Part shown: positions 52,492-61,919 of the stretch, piece after piece
Position numbering within the stretch: position 1 is the stretch's first letter
Layout of the letters: each line of letters starts with the position of its first letter
Source of the DNA: Tardiphaga sp051811025
GTDB lineage: Bacteria > Pseudomonadota > Alphaproteobacteria > Rhizobiales > Xanthobacteraceae
DNA length: 64,000 nt
Assembly (NCBI RefSeq): GCF_051811025.1
Contig: NZ_JBPWQE010000001.1
Span: forward strand, 4,836,001-4,900,000
Reading direction: 5' to 3'
Notes under the pieces: generated by a model
What the model saw: the letters and a program-made list of their open reading frames with translations, nothing else
What the model was told of the DNA's origin: nothing
Databases searched by the model: none
Made by a program: the position numbers and the translations under genes

Positions 52492-54282
52492 TTAGTTCGA
52501 CGCGCGCTTCTGCGGCGGGGTTGCGGGCCACGACTTGATCAGCGTGTCGTAGTCCACCGTCTCGCCCTTCGGCTTCTCGTTGGCCAGCTTGCGCTGGGGC
52601 GCGATGTTGCCGTCCTTCGCAGACTTGTTGTACCAGAACTCGGCGGTTTCCTTCTTGTTCAGCTTCGGTCCGCATTCGCCCTGAACCTTGGATCGTTCAA
52701 GACGTTCGAGCACCGAATCCTGAGCTGCGGCCAGTGAGTCCATCGCCTGCTGCGGAGTCTTCGCACCGGACGACGCATCGCCGATATTCTGCCACCACAA
52801 CTGTGCCAGCTTCGGATAGTCCGGGATGTTGTTGCCGGTCGGCGACCACTGCACGCGGGCAGGCGAGCGATAGAACTCGACCAGACCGCCAAGCTTCGGC
52901 GCGCGTTCGGTGAACGACTTGTCCCAGATATCGCTCTCACGGATGAAGGTGAGACCGACATGGCTCTTCTTCAGCGACACCGTCTTCGAGGTGATGAACT
53001 GCAGATAGAGCCAGGCTGCCTTGCGGCGATCGGCGGGCGTCGACTTGAGCAGCGTGCCCGAACCGACGTCCTGATAGCCGAGCTTCATGCCTTCTTTCCA
53101 GTAGGAGCCATGCGGCGACGGGGCCATGCGCCACTTCGGCGTTCCGTCGGCATTCATGACCGCGAGACCCGGCTTCACCATGTCGGCGGTGAAGGCGGTG
53201 TACCAGAACATCTGCTGGGCGATATTGCCCTGTGCCGGCACGGGCCCCGACTCGGAGAAGGTCATGCCCTGCGCCTGCGGCGGGGCATATTTCTTCATCC
53301 AGTCGAGATATTTCGCGATCGAATACACGGCGGCCGGACCGTTGGTATCGCCGCCGCGCTCGACGGAGGAGCCGACCGGACGGCAGCCTTCCATGCGAAT
53401 GCCCCATTCATCGACGGGCAGACCGTTCGGAAGCCCCCTGTCGCCGTTGCCGGCCATCGACAGCCAGGCGTCGGTGAAACGCCAGCCGAGCGACGGGTCC
53501 TTCTTGCCGTAGTCCATGTGGCCATAGACCTTGACGCCGTTGATCTCCTTGATGTCGTTGGTGAAGAACTCGGCGATGTCCTCATAGGCCGACCAGTTCA
53601 CGGGCACGCCGAGATCGTAGCCATACTTGGCCTTGAACTTGGCCTTGTAGTCGGGATTGGTGAACCAGTCGTACCGGAACCAGTAAAGGTTGGCGAACTG
53701 CTGGTCGGGCAGTTGATACATCTTCTTGTCCGGCGCGGTGGTGAAGGACGTGCCGATGAAGTCCTTGACGTCGAGCGTCGGGCTGGTGACGTCCTTGCCT
53801 TCCGCGGTCATGTAGTCCGACAGCGCGATGGTCTGGCCGTAGCGGAAATGCGTGCCGATCAGATCCGAGTCGTTGATCCAGCCGTCATAGACGTTCTTGC
53901 CGGACTGCATCTGGGTCTGCAGCTTCTCGACCACGTCGCCTTCCTGGATCAGGTCGTGCTTCAACTTGATGCCGGTGATTTCGGAGAATGCCTTCGCCAG
54001 CGTGCGCGATTCATATTCGTGCGTGGTGATGGTTTCGGAGACGATGTTGATCTCCATGCCTTTGAACGGCTGAGCAGCCTTCTCGTACCACTGCAGTTCT
54101 TTGAGCTGCTCTGCCTTCGACAGCGTTGATGGCTGGAATTCGCCGTCGATCCACTTCTGAATGGTGGCGTCGTCGGCCTTGGCCGGCGCGGCGAGCAATG
54201 CAGTCGCCGTGATCAACGCAGCAGCGCTGGTCATCATGATATGGCGCGTCGGGCGACGTGCCTGTGTCGTCAGGTGCCTCAT
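52492..54282 (-). CDS. glpV: Glycerol ABC transporter substrate-binding protein
   Basis: 596 residues, exported by an N-terminal signal (MMTSAAALITATALLAAPAKA). It is a large solute-binding protein (LLAAPAKADDATIQKW start of the mature form; repeated Trp/Tyr-rich stretches) that captures glycerol in the periplasm. It is the last gene of the cluster glpR-D-S-T-P-Q-U-V, as in Rhizobium leguminosarum. I chose the ATG at 54282, with GGAGG 5 bases upstream. A CCCGGG stem-loop lies between it and glpU, and a terminator follows its end. Confidence 0.9.
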   Translation of the reverse strand: MRHLTTQARRPTRHIMMTSAAALITATALLAAPAKADDATIQKWIDGEFQPSTLSKAEQLKELQWYEKAAQPFKGMEINIVSETITTHEYESRTLAKAFSEITGIKLKHDLIQEGDVVEKLQTQMQSGKNVYDGWINDSDLIGTHFRYGQTIALSDYMTAEGKDVTSPTLDVKDFIGTSFTTAPDKKMYQLPDQQFANLYWFRYDWFTNPDYKAKFKAKYGYDLGVPVNWSAYEDIAEFFTNDIKEINGVKVYGHMDYGKKDPSLGWRFTDAWLSMAGNGDRGLPNGLPVDEWGIRMEGCRPVGSSVERGGDTNGPAAVYSIAKYLDWMKKYAPPQAQGMTFSESGPVPAQGNIAQQMFWYTAFTADMVKPGLAVMNADGTPKWRMAPSPHGSYWKEGMKLGYQDVGSGTLLKSTPADRRKAAWLYLQFITSKTVSLKKSHVGLTFIRESDIWDKSFTERAPKLGGLVEFYRSPARVQWSPTGNNIPDYPKLAQLWWQNIGDASSGAKTPQQAMDSLAAAQDSVLERLERSKVQGECGPKLNKKETAEFWYNKSAKDGNIAPQRKLANEKPKGETVDYDTLIKSWPATPPQKRASN

Positions 54283-54309
54283 AGCTTCCTCCCTCACTTC
54301 TGTTTCAGG

Positions 54310-54326
54310 CCCGGGTTCATCCCGGG
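54310..54326 (-). other. glpU-glpV intergenic stem-loop
   Basis: CCCGGG (54310-54315) and CCCGGG (54321-54326) flank TTCAT, giving a 6-bp GC stem with a 5-base loop between the membrane subunit and the binding-protein gene. Such elements often protect upstream mRNA or raise binding-protein levels relative to permeases. Confidence 0.45.
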
Positions 54327-54343
54327 ACTGCAGTCCATGCCGG

Positions 54344-54673
54344 TCAGACGGTGCGAAAAATTGCCACCGCCGAGACCAGCGAAATCAATGTCCCGAACCA
54401 CAGGTTCGAGATTTCAACTCCCTCCTCGCCGATCGGCAGCGTCGCGATCGGATCGGAACCGACGAAGCCGATCCACAACAGGTGGATGACGGCCGCCGCG
54501 ATCAGCGACAGGAACAGCCGGTCGCCGCGCGTAGTGGGGATGCGCAGAATGCCGATGCGCTCGGCTTCGGGATAAGCGACTGCGAGCCATGTCATGGTGC
54601 CGAGTGTAAGCGCCAGCAGGCCGAAGAAGATCGCCGTCGGCGGCGTCCAGGCCATCCACGCGATATTTTCCAT
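54344..54673 (-). CDS. glpU: DUF2160 small membrane protein of glycerol transporter
   Basis: 109 residues with three helices (about 12-32, 53-73, 87-105). The DUF2160 family sits beside glycerol ABC transporters and is named GlpU in rhizobia, where its exact role in transport is not settled. Lies 9 bp from glpQ. Confidence 0.88.
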   Translation of the reverse strand: MENIAWMAWTPPTAIFFGLLALTLGTMTWLAVAYPEAERIGILRIPTTRGDRLFLSLIAAAVIHLLWIGFVGSDPIATLPIGEEGVEISNLWFGTLISLVSAVAIFRTV

Positions 54674-54682
54674 GACGACCTC

Positions 54683-55489
54683 CTAAACTCGGCCAAGCGC
54701 GAAACCGCGCGCGATGTAATTGCGGACGAACCAGATGACGAGGGCGCCGGGGATGATGGTCAGCACGCCGGCTGCGGCGAGCAGGCCCCAATCCATGCCA
54801 GAGGCCGATACAGTGCGCGTCATGACCGCCGAGATCGGCTTGGCATTCACTGAGGTCAGCGTGCGCGCGAGCAAAAGTTCGACCCAGGAGAACATGAAAC
54901 AGAAGAACGCGGCGACGCCGATGCCCGATGCAATCAGCGGCACGAGAATCTTCACGAAGAACTTCGGGAACGAGTAGCCATCGAGAAACGCCGTCTCGTC
55001 GATCTCGCGCGGCACACCTGACACAAAGCCTTCGAGGATCCACACCGCCAGCGGCACGTTGAACAGGCAATGTGCCAGTGCCACCGCCCAAGGCGTATCG
55101 AACAGGCCGATGGCTGAATAGAGATTGAAGAACGGGAGCGCGAATACCGCAGGCGGCGCCATCCGGTTCGACAGCAGCCAGAAGAACAAGTGCTTGTCGC
55201 CGAGAAAACGATAGCGCGAGAACGCGTAAGCTGCCGGCAGCGCGAAGGAGATCGACAGGATGGTGTTGATGATGACGTATTTCAGCGAATTGATATAGCC
55301 GGAATACCAGCTCTCATCGGTGAAGATGCGCGTGTAATTCTCCAGCGTCGGCTGGTGCGGCCACAGAGTCATGGTCGAGACGATCTCGCCATTGGTCTTG
55401 AAGCTCATATTCACGAGCCAGTAGATCGGCAGCAGCAAGAACACCAAAAACAGTAACAGGATAATGCGACGCCCAGGGATCGTATGCAT
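54683..55489 (-). CDS. glpQ: Glycerol ABC transporter permease
   Basis: 268 residues, six helices. The cytoplasmic loop EIDETAFLDGYSFPKFFVKILVPLIASG is the EAA motif that contacts the ATPase. The start ATG at 55489 overlaps the glpP stop (TGATG). The upstream frame to 55924 is antisense to glpP and not part of the gene. Confidence 0.92.
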   Translation of the reverse strand: MHTIPGRRIILLLFLVFLLLPIYWLVNMSFKTNGEIVSTMTLWPHQPTLENYTRIFTDESWYSGYINSLKYVIINTILSISFALPAAYAFSRYRFLGDKHLFFWLLSNRMAPPAVFALPFFNLYSAIGLFDTPWAVALAHCLFNVPLAVWILEGFVSGVPREIDETAFLDGYSFPKFFVKILVPLIASGIGVAAFFCFMFSWVELLLARTLTSVNAKPISAVMTRTVSASGMDWGLLAAAGVLTIIPGALVIWFVRNYIARGFALGRV

Positions 55490-56390
55490 CAGACCGCTCC
55501 CTCGCGCTTGGTGTGATCGACGCCGGCATTGGTCATCACGGTGTAGAATATCCAGCACACGATCAGCACGATGATGTTGTAGACCAGCGACAGCGCCGCG
55601 GCTTTGCCGAGATCGAACTGGCCGAGCGCGATCTTGACGAGCTCGATGGAGACGAAGGTGGTCGAATTGCCAGGGCCGCCGCCGGTGACGACGAAGGGCT
55701 CGGTATAGATCATGAAACTGTCCATGAAGCGCAGCAGCACGCCGATCAACAGCACGCGATTGAGCTTGGGTAGCTGGATCGCGCGAAACACCGCCCAGCG
55801 CGACGCGCCGTCGATTTGCGCAGCCTGATAATAGGCGTCGGGAATCGACTTCAGGCCGGCGTAACACAACAGCGCGACGAGGCTGGTCCAGTGCCAGACA
55901 TCCATCACGATGACGGTGGCCCACGCATCAAACTCGTTCGACACGTAATTGTAGTCGATGCCCATATGATTGAGCGTGTAGCCGAGCAGGCCAATGTCGG
56001 GACGCCCGAAGATCTGCCAGATGGTGCCGACCACGTTCCATGGAATCAGCAACGGCAGCGCGAGGATCACGAGACACACCGCAACGCGCCAGCCGTCGCG
56101 CGGCATCGACAATGCGACGAGAATGCCGAGCGGTACTTGAATGGCGAGGATGATCGCCGAGAACGCGAGATTACGCGCGAGCGAGGCGAAGAAGCGCCCG
56201 CCAAGATCGCTGGAGGGATCCAGCAGTTCCTTGAACCAGCCGACGCCGTTCCAGAAGAACTGGTTGTTGCCGAAGGTGTCCTGCACCGAATAGTTCACCA
56301 CCGTCATCAGCGGCAGCACCGCTGAGAACGCCACGATAAGAAACACCGGCAGGACGAGGAACCAGGCTTTTTGATTGACGGTCTTGTCCA

Positions 56391-56391
<1 letters not shown>
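55489..56391 (-). CDS. glpP: Glycerol ABC transporter permease
   Basis: 300 residues, six helices. The EAA loop is YYQAAQIDGASRWAVFRAIQLPKL. The ATG at 56391 overlaps the glpT stop (TGATG). Forms a heterodimeric channel with GlpQ. Confidence 0.92.
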
Positions 56392-57476
<1,085 letters not shown>

Positions 57477-57477
57477 G

Positions 57478-58566
57478 TTACGCTCCCTGCGTCTGGTTGG
57501 GAGCGGCAACCAGACGGTCGCTGCCATCGAAAACGAACAGATTGGCGGGGTCGAGCACAGCGTCGAGCATGTGCCCGGGCAGGAATTCGTGCACGCCCTG
57601 CAGAACTGCGACCCAGTTCGACGCATCGCGCTTCAGATGGACGAAGCTTTCCGAACCGGTGATTTCGGTCACAGTCACTTCGGCTGGAAACGCATGCCGT
57701 CCGGCGAGGCCATGAGCAACTTCGAGCTGATGCGCGCGGAAGCCAACGCGATAGCTGCCGTCGGCGAGGTCTGCATAGAGCCCGCTGGCGGGCGCCGTCG
57801 CGCCGCCGGCATAGTGCACATTGCCGTTCTTCTTCTCGATCGCCACCAGATTGAGCGGCGGATCGGAGAACACTTCGGCGGCCTTGAGAGTCTCGGGATG
57901 GCGATAGACTTTGGAGGTCTGGCCGACCTGCAAAACCTGGCCTTCCCACAGACACACGGTGCTGCCGCCCAACAAAAGCGCTTCGGAAGGCTCCGTCGTC
58001 GCATAGACGAAGATCGCGCCGGAGGCCTCGAATATCTTCGGCAATTCGGTGCGCAATTCCTCGCGCAGCTTGTAGTCGAGATTGGCGAGCGGCTCGTCGA
58101 GCAGCACGAGATCGGCGCCCTTGACCAGCGCGCGGGCAATCGCCGTGCGTTGCTGCTGGCCGCCGGAGAGTTGCAACGGCATGCGCTTCAGATAGGGCTC
58201 AAGCTTGAGCAAGGCCGCGGCCTCGTGCACGCGGGTTTCGATCTCCGCTTTCGGCTTGCCCTGCACGCGCAGCGGCGAGGCGATATTCTCATAGACCGTC
58301 AGCGAGGGGTAATTGATGAACTGCTGATAGACCATCGCCACCGAGCGCTTGCGGATATCGACGCCGGTGACGTCCTTGCCATCGACCAGCACACGACCTT
58401 GCGTCGGCTTGTCGAGACCGGCCAGCAGCCGCATGATCGAGGTCTTGCCGGCCAGCGTTGGTCCGAGCAGCACGTTCAGTGTGCCCCTTTCCAGCGTCAG
58501 CGAGACGTCACGGATCGTCGTGACGCCGTCCATCATCTGCGAGACGTGATCGAGCGCAACGCTCAT
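57478..58566 (-). CDS. glpS: Glycerol ABC transporter ATP-binding protein
   Basis: 362 residues. Walker A GPTLAGKTS, signature LSGGQQQR and Walker B VLLDEP are canonical, but the H-loop reads YATTEPSEA where the switch His should be, giving Thr. A TOBE-like domain ends the protein. The ATG at 58566 overlaps the glpD stop by 4 bp. Pairs with GlpT. Confidence 0.93.
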   Translation of the reverse strand: MSVALDHVSQMMDGVTTIRDVSLTLERGTLNVLLGPTLAGKTSIMRLLAGLDKPTQGRVLVDGKDVTGVDIRKRSVAMVYQQFINYPSLTVYENIASPLRVQGKPKAEIETRVHEAAALLKLEPYLKRMPLQLSGGQQQRTAIARALVKGADLVLLDEPLANLDYKLREELRTELPKIFEASGAIFVYATTEPSEALLLGGSTVCLWEGQVLQVGQTSKVYRHPETLKAAEVFSDPPLNLVAIEKKNGNVHYAGGATAPASGLYADLADGSYRVGFRAHQLEVAHGLAGRHAFPAEVTVTEITGSESFVHLKRDASNWVAVLQGVHEFLPGHMLDAVLDPANLFVFDGSDRLVAAPNQTQGA

Positions 58567-60107
58567 GACCGCGCTCCTGCCTGCTGGACGGCTGGTGCCG
58601 GTTGGCTGCGATTGGCGTCGAGCCACGTATCCAGCGCCGCGATCTCACCCTTGGAGAGACGCAGGCCGAGCTTGGAACGGCGCCAGACAATATCTTCCGC
58701 ACTCACGGCCCATTCATTAGCCATGAGATAGCGCACTTCGCGCTCGGTTAGCGTTGCCCCAAAGGCCTGACCGAGATCGGCCGGCGATTTCGCAGTGCCC
58801 AGCATCTTGGCTGCGCGCGTGCCATAGGCATGCGCCAGACGGTTGGCATGGGCCGGCGTCAGGAACGGATAGTCGCGCAACAGCTCTGCGATGAGCGCCT
58901 CGACGGCAGAGACGTCGAAATCGCCACCAGGCAGCGTGGCATGGGCCGTCCAGCCTTCCTTCGCCTTGGTGCCCTTCAGATACGGCGCAAGCTTCTGCAA
59001 GGCTTCTTCGGCAAGGCGGCGATAAGTCGTGATCTTGCCGCCATAGATCGATAGCAACGGCAGGCCTCCAGGCAGATCGAGTTCGAACACATAATCGCGC
59101 GTCGCCGCCTTGGCCTCGTTGGCGCCGTCGTCATAGAGCGGACGCACGCCGGAATAGGTCCACACCACGTCTTCGGCCAGCACAGGCCGTGCGAGATATT
59201 CGCTGACAGATTTGCAGAGATAGTTGATTTCGTCGGCCGAGATTTTCACATCGGCGGGATCGCCATGATAATCGATATCGGTGGTGCCGATCAGGGTGAA
59301 ATCGCCCTGATAGGGAATCGCAAACACGATACGACCATCGGCATTTTGGAAGATGTAGGCACGGTCGTGATTGTAGAGCTTTGGCACCACGATATGCGAG
59401 CCCTGCACAAGGCGGACTTTCGCCTTAGCATTCACGCCGGCACCGACCGCCAGAACATTCTCGACCCACGGACCACCGGCATTGACCAGCGTGCGCGCGC
59501 TGATGGTCGAGCGGTCGCCTGTCGCCGTATCCTGCACCGTGACCTGCCACATCCCGTCGGCCTGCCTAATCTCGGTTGCGCGCGTGCGCGTGCGGATCTC
59601 AGCCCCCCGGTCGGCGGCATCACGCGCGGTGAGCACGACAAGGCGCGCATCATCTACCGAGCAGTCGGAATATTCAAAGCCACGCTTGAACCGGCCGGGC
59701 GCCAGCGGCTTGCCGGTCTCGTCGCGGGTGAGGTCGAGCGTGCGCGTCGGGGGCAGAAGTTTACGGCCTCCGATATAGTCGTAGAGGAACAAGCCCAAGC
59801 GCAGCAGCCAGGCGGGCCGCAGACCGGCGTGATGCGGCAGCACAAAACGCAGGGGGCGGATGATATGCGGCGCGATCTGCCAGAGAACTTCGCGTTCCAG
59901 CAGCGCGTGGCGCACCAGCTTGAAGTCGTAATATTCGAGGTATCGCAACCCGCCATGGATCAGCTTGGTCGACCAGGACGAGGTGCCGCTGGCCAGATCG
60001 TTCATCTCGCAAAGGAACACCGAATTGCCGCGGCCGACGGCGTCGCGGGCGATGCCGCAGCCGTTCACACCGCCGCCAATGATTGCGAGGTCGTAGATCT
60101 GACCCAC
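58563..60107 (-). CDS. glpD: Glycerol-3-phosphate dehydrogenase (FAD)
   Basis: 514 residues. LAIIGGGVNGCGIARDA (8-24) binds FAD; STKLIHGGLRYLEYYDF is the active-site region of aerobic GlpD and the C-terminal part is the usual helical domain. It oxidises glycerol-3-phosphate to dihydroxyacetone phosphate at the inner membrane, feeding electrons to quinone. First gene of the glpD-S-T-P-Q-U-V unit. No glpK is in the window. Confidence 0.95.
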   Translation of the reverse strand: MGQIYDLAIIGGGVNGCGIARDAVGRGNSVFLCEMNDLASGTSSWSTKLIHGGLRYLEYYDFKLVRHALLEREVLWQIAPHIIRPLRFVLPHHAGLRPAWLLRLGLFLYDYIGGRKLLPPTRTLDLTRDETGKPLAPGRFKRGFEYSDCSVDDARLVVLTARDAADRGAEIRTRTRATEIRQADGMWQVTVQDTATGDRSTISARTLVNAGGPWVENVLAVGAGVNAKAKVRLVQGSHIVVPKLYNHDRAYIFQNADGRIVFAIPYQGDFTLIGTTDIDYHGDPADVKISADEINYLCKSVSEYLARPVLAEDVVWTYSGVRPLYDDGANEAKAATRDYVFELDLPGGLPLLSIYGGKITTYRRLAEEALQKLAPYLKGTKAKEGWTAHATLPGGDFDVSAVEALIAELLRDYPFLTPAHANRLAHAYGTRAAKMLGTAKSPADLGQAFGATLTEREVRYLMANEWAVSAEDIVWRRSKLGLRLSKGEIAALDTWLDANRSQPAPAVQQAGARS

Positions 60108-60180
60108 CCCGTCTCCCCTCCTGCGCCAATCGTCTGGCGCCTTCCTTCGGACGCGCCATCTTCGCTTTCAGCGATTTTAC

Positions 60181-60217
60181 TTTCGCTTTCGATTAAAGCA
60201 CAACCAAAAACGAAAGC
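60181..60217. promoter_or_regulatory. Candidate GlpR operator
   Basis: GCTTTCG (60185-60191) is mirrored by CGAAAGC (60211-60217), and TTTCGCTTTCG (60181-60191) is a tandem half-site. DeoR-type repressors often bind such TTTCG/CGAAA motifs. It is in the 138-bp gap between glpR and glpD. Confidence 0.45.
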
Positions 60218-60245
60218 AACTGGCCTTTTGGGGTCTGAACAGGCT

Positions 60246-61064
60246 CTAAAGTGGGGGCGGTTCGGGTTCCAGATCGTCAGAATCGTCCGCGGACCCCGGC
60301 AAGGCCGCGATGACCTGCACGCCCCGGCTCCGGCAGATCTCCTGCAAAGAGGGCGGCAGAGGGACGTCGGTCACGAAGGTCTGGATCTGGCTGATATGGG
60401 CGATGCGGACGGCCGCGCTGCGCCGGAGCTTGGTCGAATCGCAGACCAGCATGACGCTGCGGGCATTGGCGATGATCGCCTGCGCCGCCTGCACCTCGCG
60501 ATAATCGAAGTCGAGCAGCGCGCCCTCCTCGTCGATCGCCGAGGCGCCGATGATGGCGTAATCGACCTTGAATTGACCGATCAGCTTGATCGCCGTGGAG
60601 CCGATCACCGCGCCATCGGAGCGGCGCACGGTGCCACCGGCCACGATCACCTCGATATGCGGATGCCGGTACAGCATCATCGCCACATTGAGGTTGTTGG
60701 TGATGACCAGCAGATTCTCGTGATTGATGAGTGCGCTTGCGACTTCTTCCGTAGTGGTGCCGATATTGATGAACAGCGACGAGCCATTGGGAATCTGCGC
60801 CGCGGCAGCAACGCCAATCGCCTTCTTCTCCTCGGCGGCCACGAATCGCCGCGCTTCATAAGCGAGGTTTTCAACGCCGGAAGCGACGATGGCGCCGCCG
60901 TGGATACGCGTCAGCAGGCGCTGGTCGCAGAGATCGTTGAGATCCTTGCGGATGGTCTGTGCGGACACCTCGAAGCGCCGCACCAGGTCGTCGACCATCA
61001 CGCGGCCAAAGGCGCGCGCGTGATTCAAGATTTCGGATTGGCGATGGGTCAGGCTAGCAGTCAC
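60246..61064 (-). CDS. glpR: DeoR family repressor of the glycerol cluster
   Basis: 272 residues. A DeoR winged helix (RQSEILNHARAFGRVMVDDLVRRFEVSAQTIRKDLNDLCDQRLLTRIHGGA) and the sugar-phosphate-binding domain (NGSSLFINIGTTTEEVASAL) are present, with an acidic Pro-rich tail. The GTG at 61064 has GAGGT 7 bases upstream; longer frames lack support. Glycerol-3-phosphate is the expected inducer. Confidence 0.9.
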   Translation of the reverse strand: MTASLTHRQSEILNHARAFGRVMVDDLVRRFEVSAQTIRKDLNDLCDQRLLTRIHGGAIVASGVENLAYEARRFVAAEEKKAIGVAAAAQIPNGSSLFINIGTTTEEVASALINHENLLVITNNLNVAMMLYRHPHIEVIVAGGTVRRSDGAVIGSTAIKLIGQFKVDYAIIGASAIDEEGALLDFDYREVQAAQAIIANARSVMLVCDSTKLRRSAAVRIAHISQIQTFVTDVPLPPSLQEICRSRGVQVIAALPGSADDSDDLEPEPPPL

Positions 61065-61179
61065 AACAACACCTCGGATGAAGTGTTTCCATGGTGCGGG
61101 TGTTGGCGGCAATGGTCAACGCATCACCAGCGCAGACGCTATGCGCTTCGGCGCCGCCATGTCGTCGGATCATCGCCCG

Positions 61180-61374
61180 CTAGGGCGTCACAGCGGCCTG
61201 GATACCCTGCGCGAACTGGAAAGCCGCGCGTTCAGCTTCGCGCGCATTGCGAAACAACTGGCCTTCCATGGGGTTGAAACGGTGAGACGCGGCGAAGAAC
61301 CTGTACCCACCGGGATCGCGAACCACGATGCCGGCAGCCTGCGATGAGACTTCGATGATGTAAGTGTCTGACAT
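61180..61374 (-). CDS. Small hypothetical protein
   Basis: 64 residues, ATG at 61374 with AGGGGG 6 bases upstream. TYIIEVSSQAAGIVVRDPGGYRFFAASHRFNPMEGQLFRNAREAERAA suggests a small mixed alpha/beta fold with no known motif. It follows the glpR upstream region and is transcribed in the minus direction. Function unknown. Confidence 0.65.
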   Translation of the reverse strand: MSDTYIIEVSSQAAGIVVRDPGGYRFFAASHRFNPMEGQLFRNAREAERAAFQFAQGIQAAVTP

Positions 61375-61460
61375 GGCGGCCCCCTACGCGATAGGCGATG
61401 CATATTCCGGGCCACCAACTCGAATGGGAGTATTTCGTTCCAGCCAGTGTTTAGAATCGC

Positions 61461-61892
61461 TCAGGTCGAGATCGTCGCATCCGGACGCTTGATCGCCTGC
61501 GGACGGCCATCCTCGTCAATGGACACAAAGGTGAAATTGCCGTCGGTCACCAGGATCGGGGCGTTTTCGTTGCGGCGAAGCACCCAGGCTTCGATATGCA
61601 CGGTGAGTGACGTGCGGCCCATCCGCACCAGTTCCGCATGCACGGACACGACGTCACCGACATGAACGGCCTTGCGGAATGTCATCGCCTCGATGGCGAC
61701 GGTGACCGTGCGCGTCTTCGCCACCTTGGCGGCAAAGATGCCGCCGCCGAGATCCATCTGGCTGAGCAGCCAGCCGCCAAAAATATCGCCATTGGCATTG
61801 GTATCCGCCGGCATCGCCACCGTGCGAATGGTGAGATCGCCGGTCGGTTCCGCATCCAGCCCCGTCACTGGCTGCGTCTTTGATTCAGTCAT
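61461..61892 (-). CDS. Acyl-CoA thioesterase (YciA-like hotdog)
   Basis: 143 residues from the ATG at 61892. MPADTNANGDIFGGWLLSQMDLGGG is the YciA-type active-site helix (D-x-N-x2-G-D-x-F-G-G). Acts on acyl-CoA, probably of medium or short chain. The neighbour 27 bp upstream on the same strand is a beta-oxidation protein, consistent with CoA recycling. Confidence 0.9.
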   Translation of the reverse strand: MTESKTQPVTGLDAEPTGDLTIRTVAMPADTNANGDIFGGWLLSQMDLGGGIFAAKVAKTRTVTVAIEAMTFRKAVHVGDVVSVHAELVRMGRTSLTVHIEAWVLRRNENAPILVTDGNFTFVSIDEDGRPQAIKRPDATIST

Positions 61893-61919
61893 GTGCAAAG
61901 CCTGCCGCAAATAGAGTCA

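Noticed and set aside
59265..61277. Long plus-strand open frame across glpD and glpR
   Set aside because: Composition is that of an antisense shadow of two well-supported minus-strand genes.
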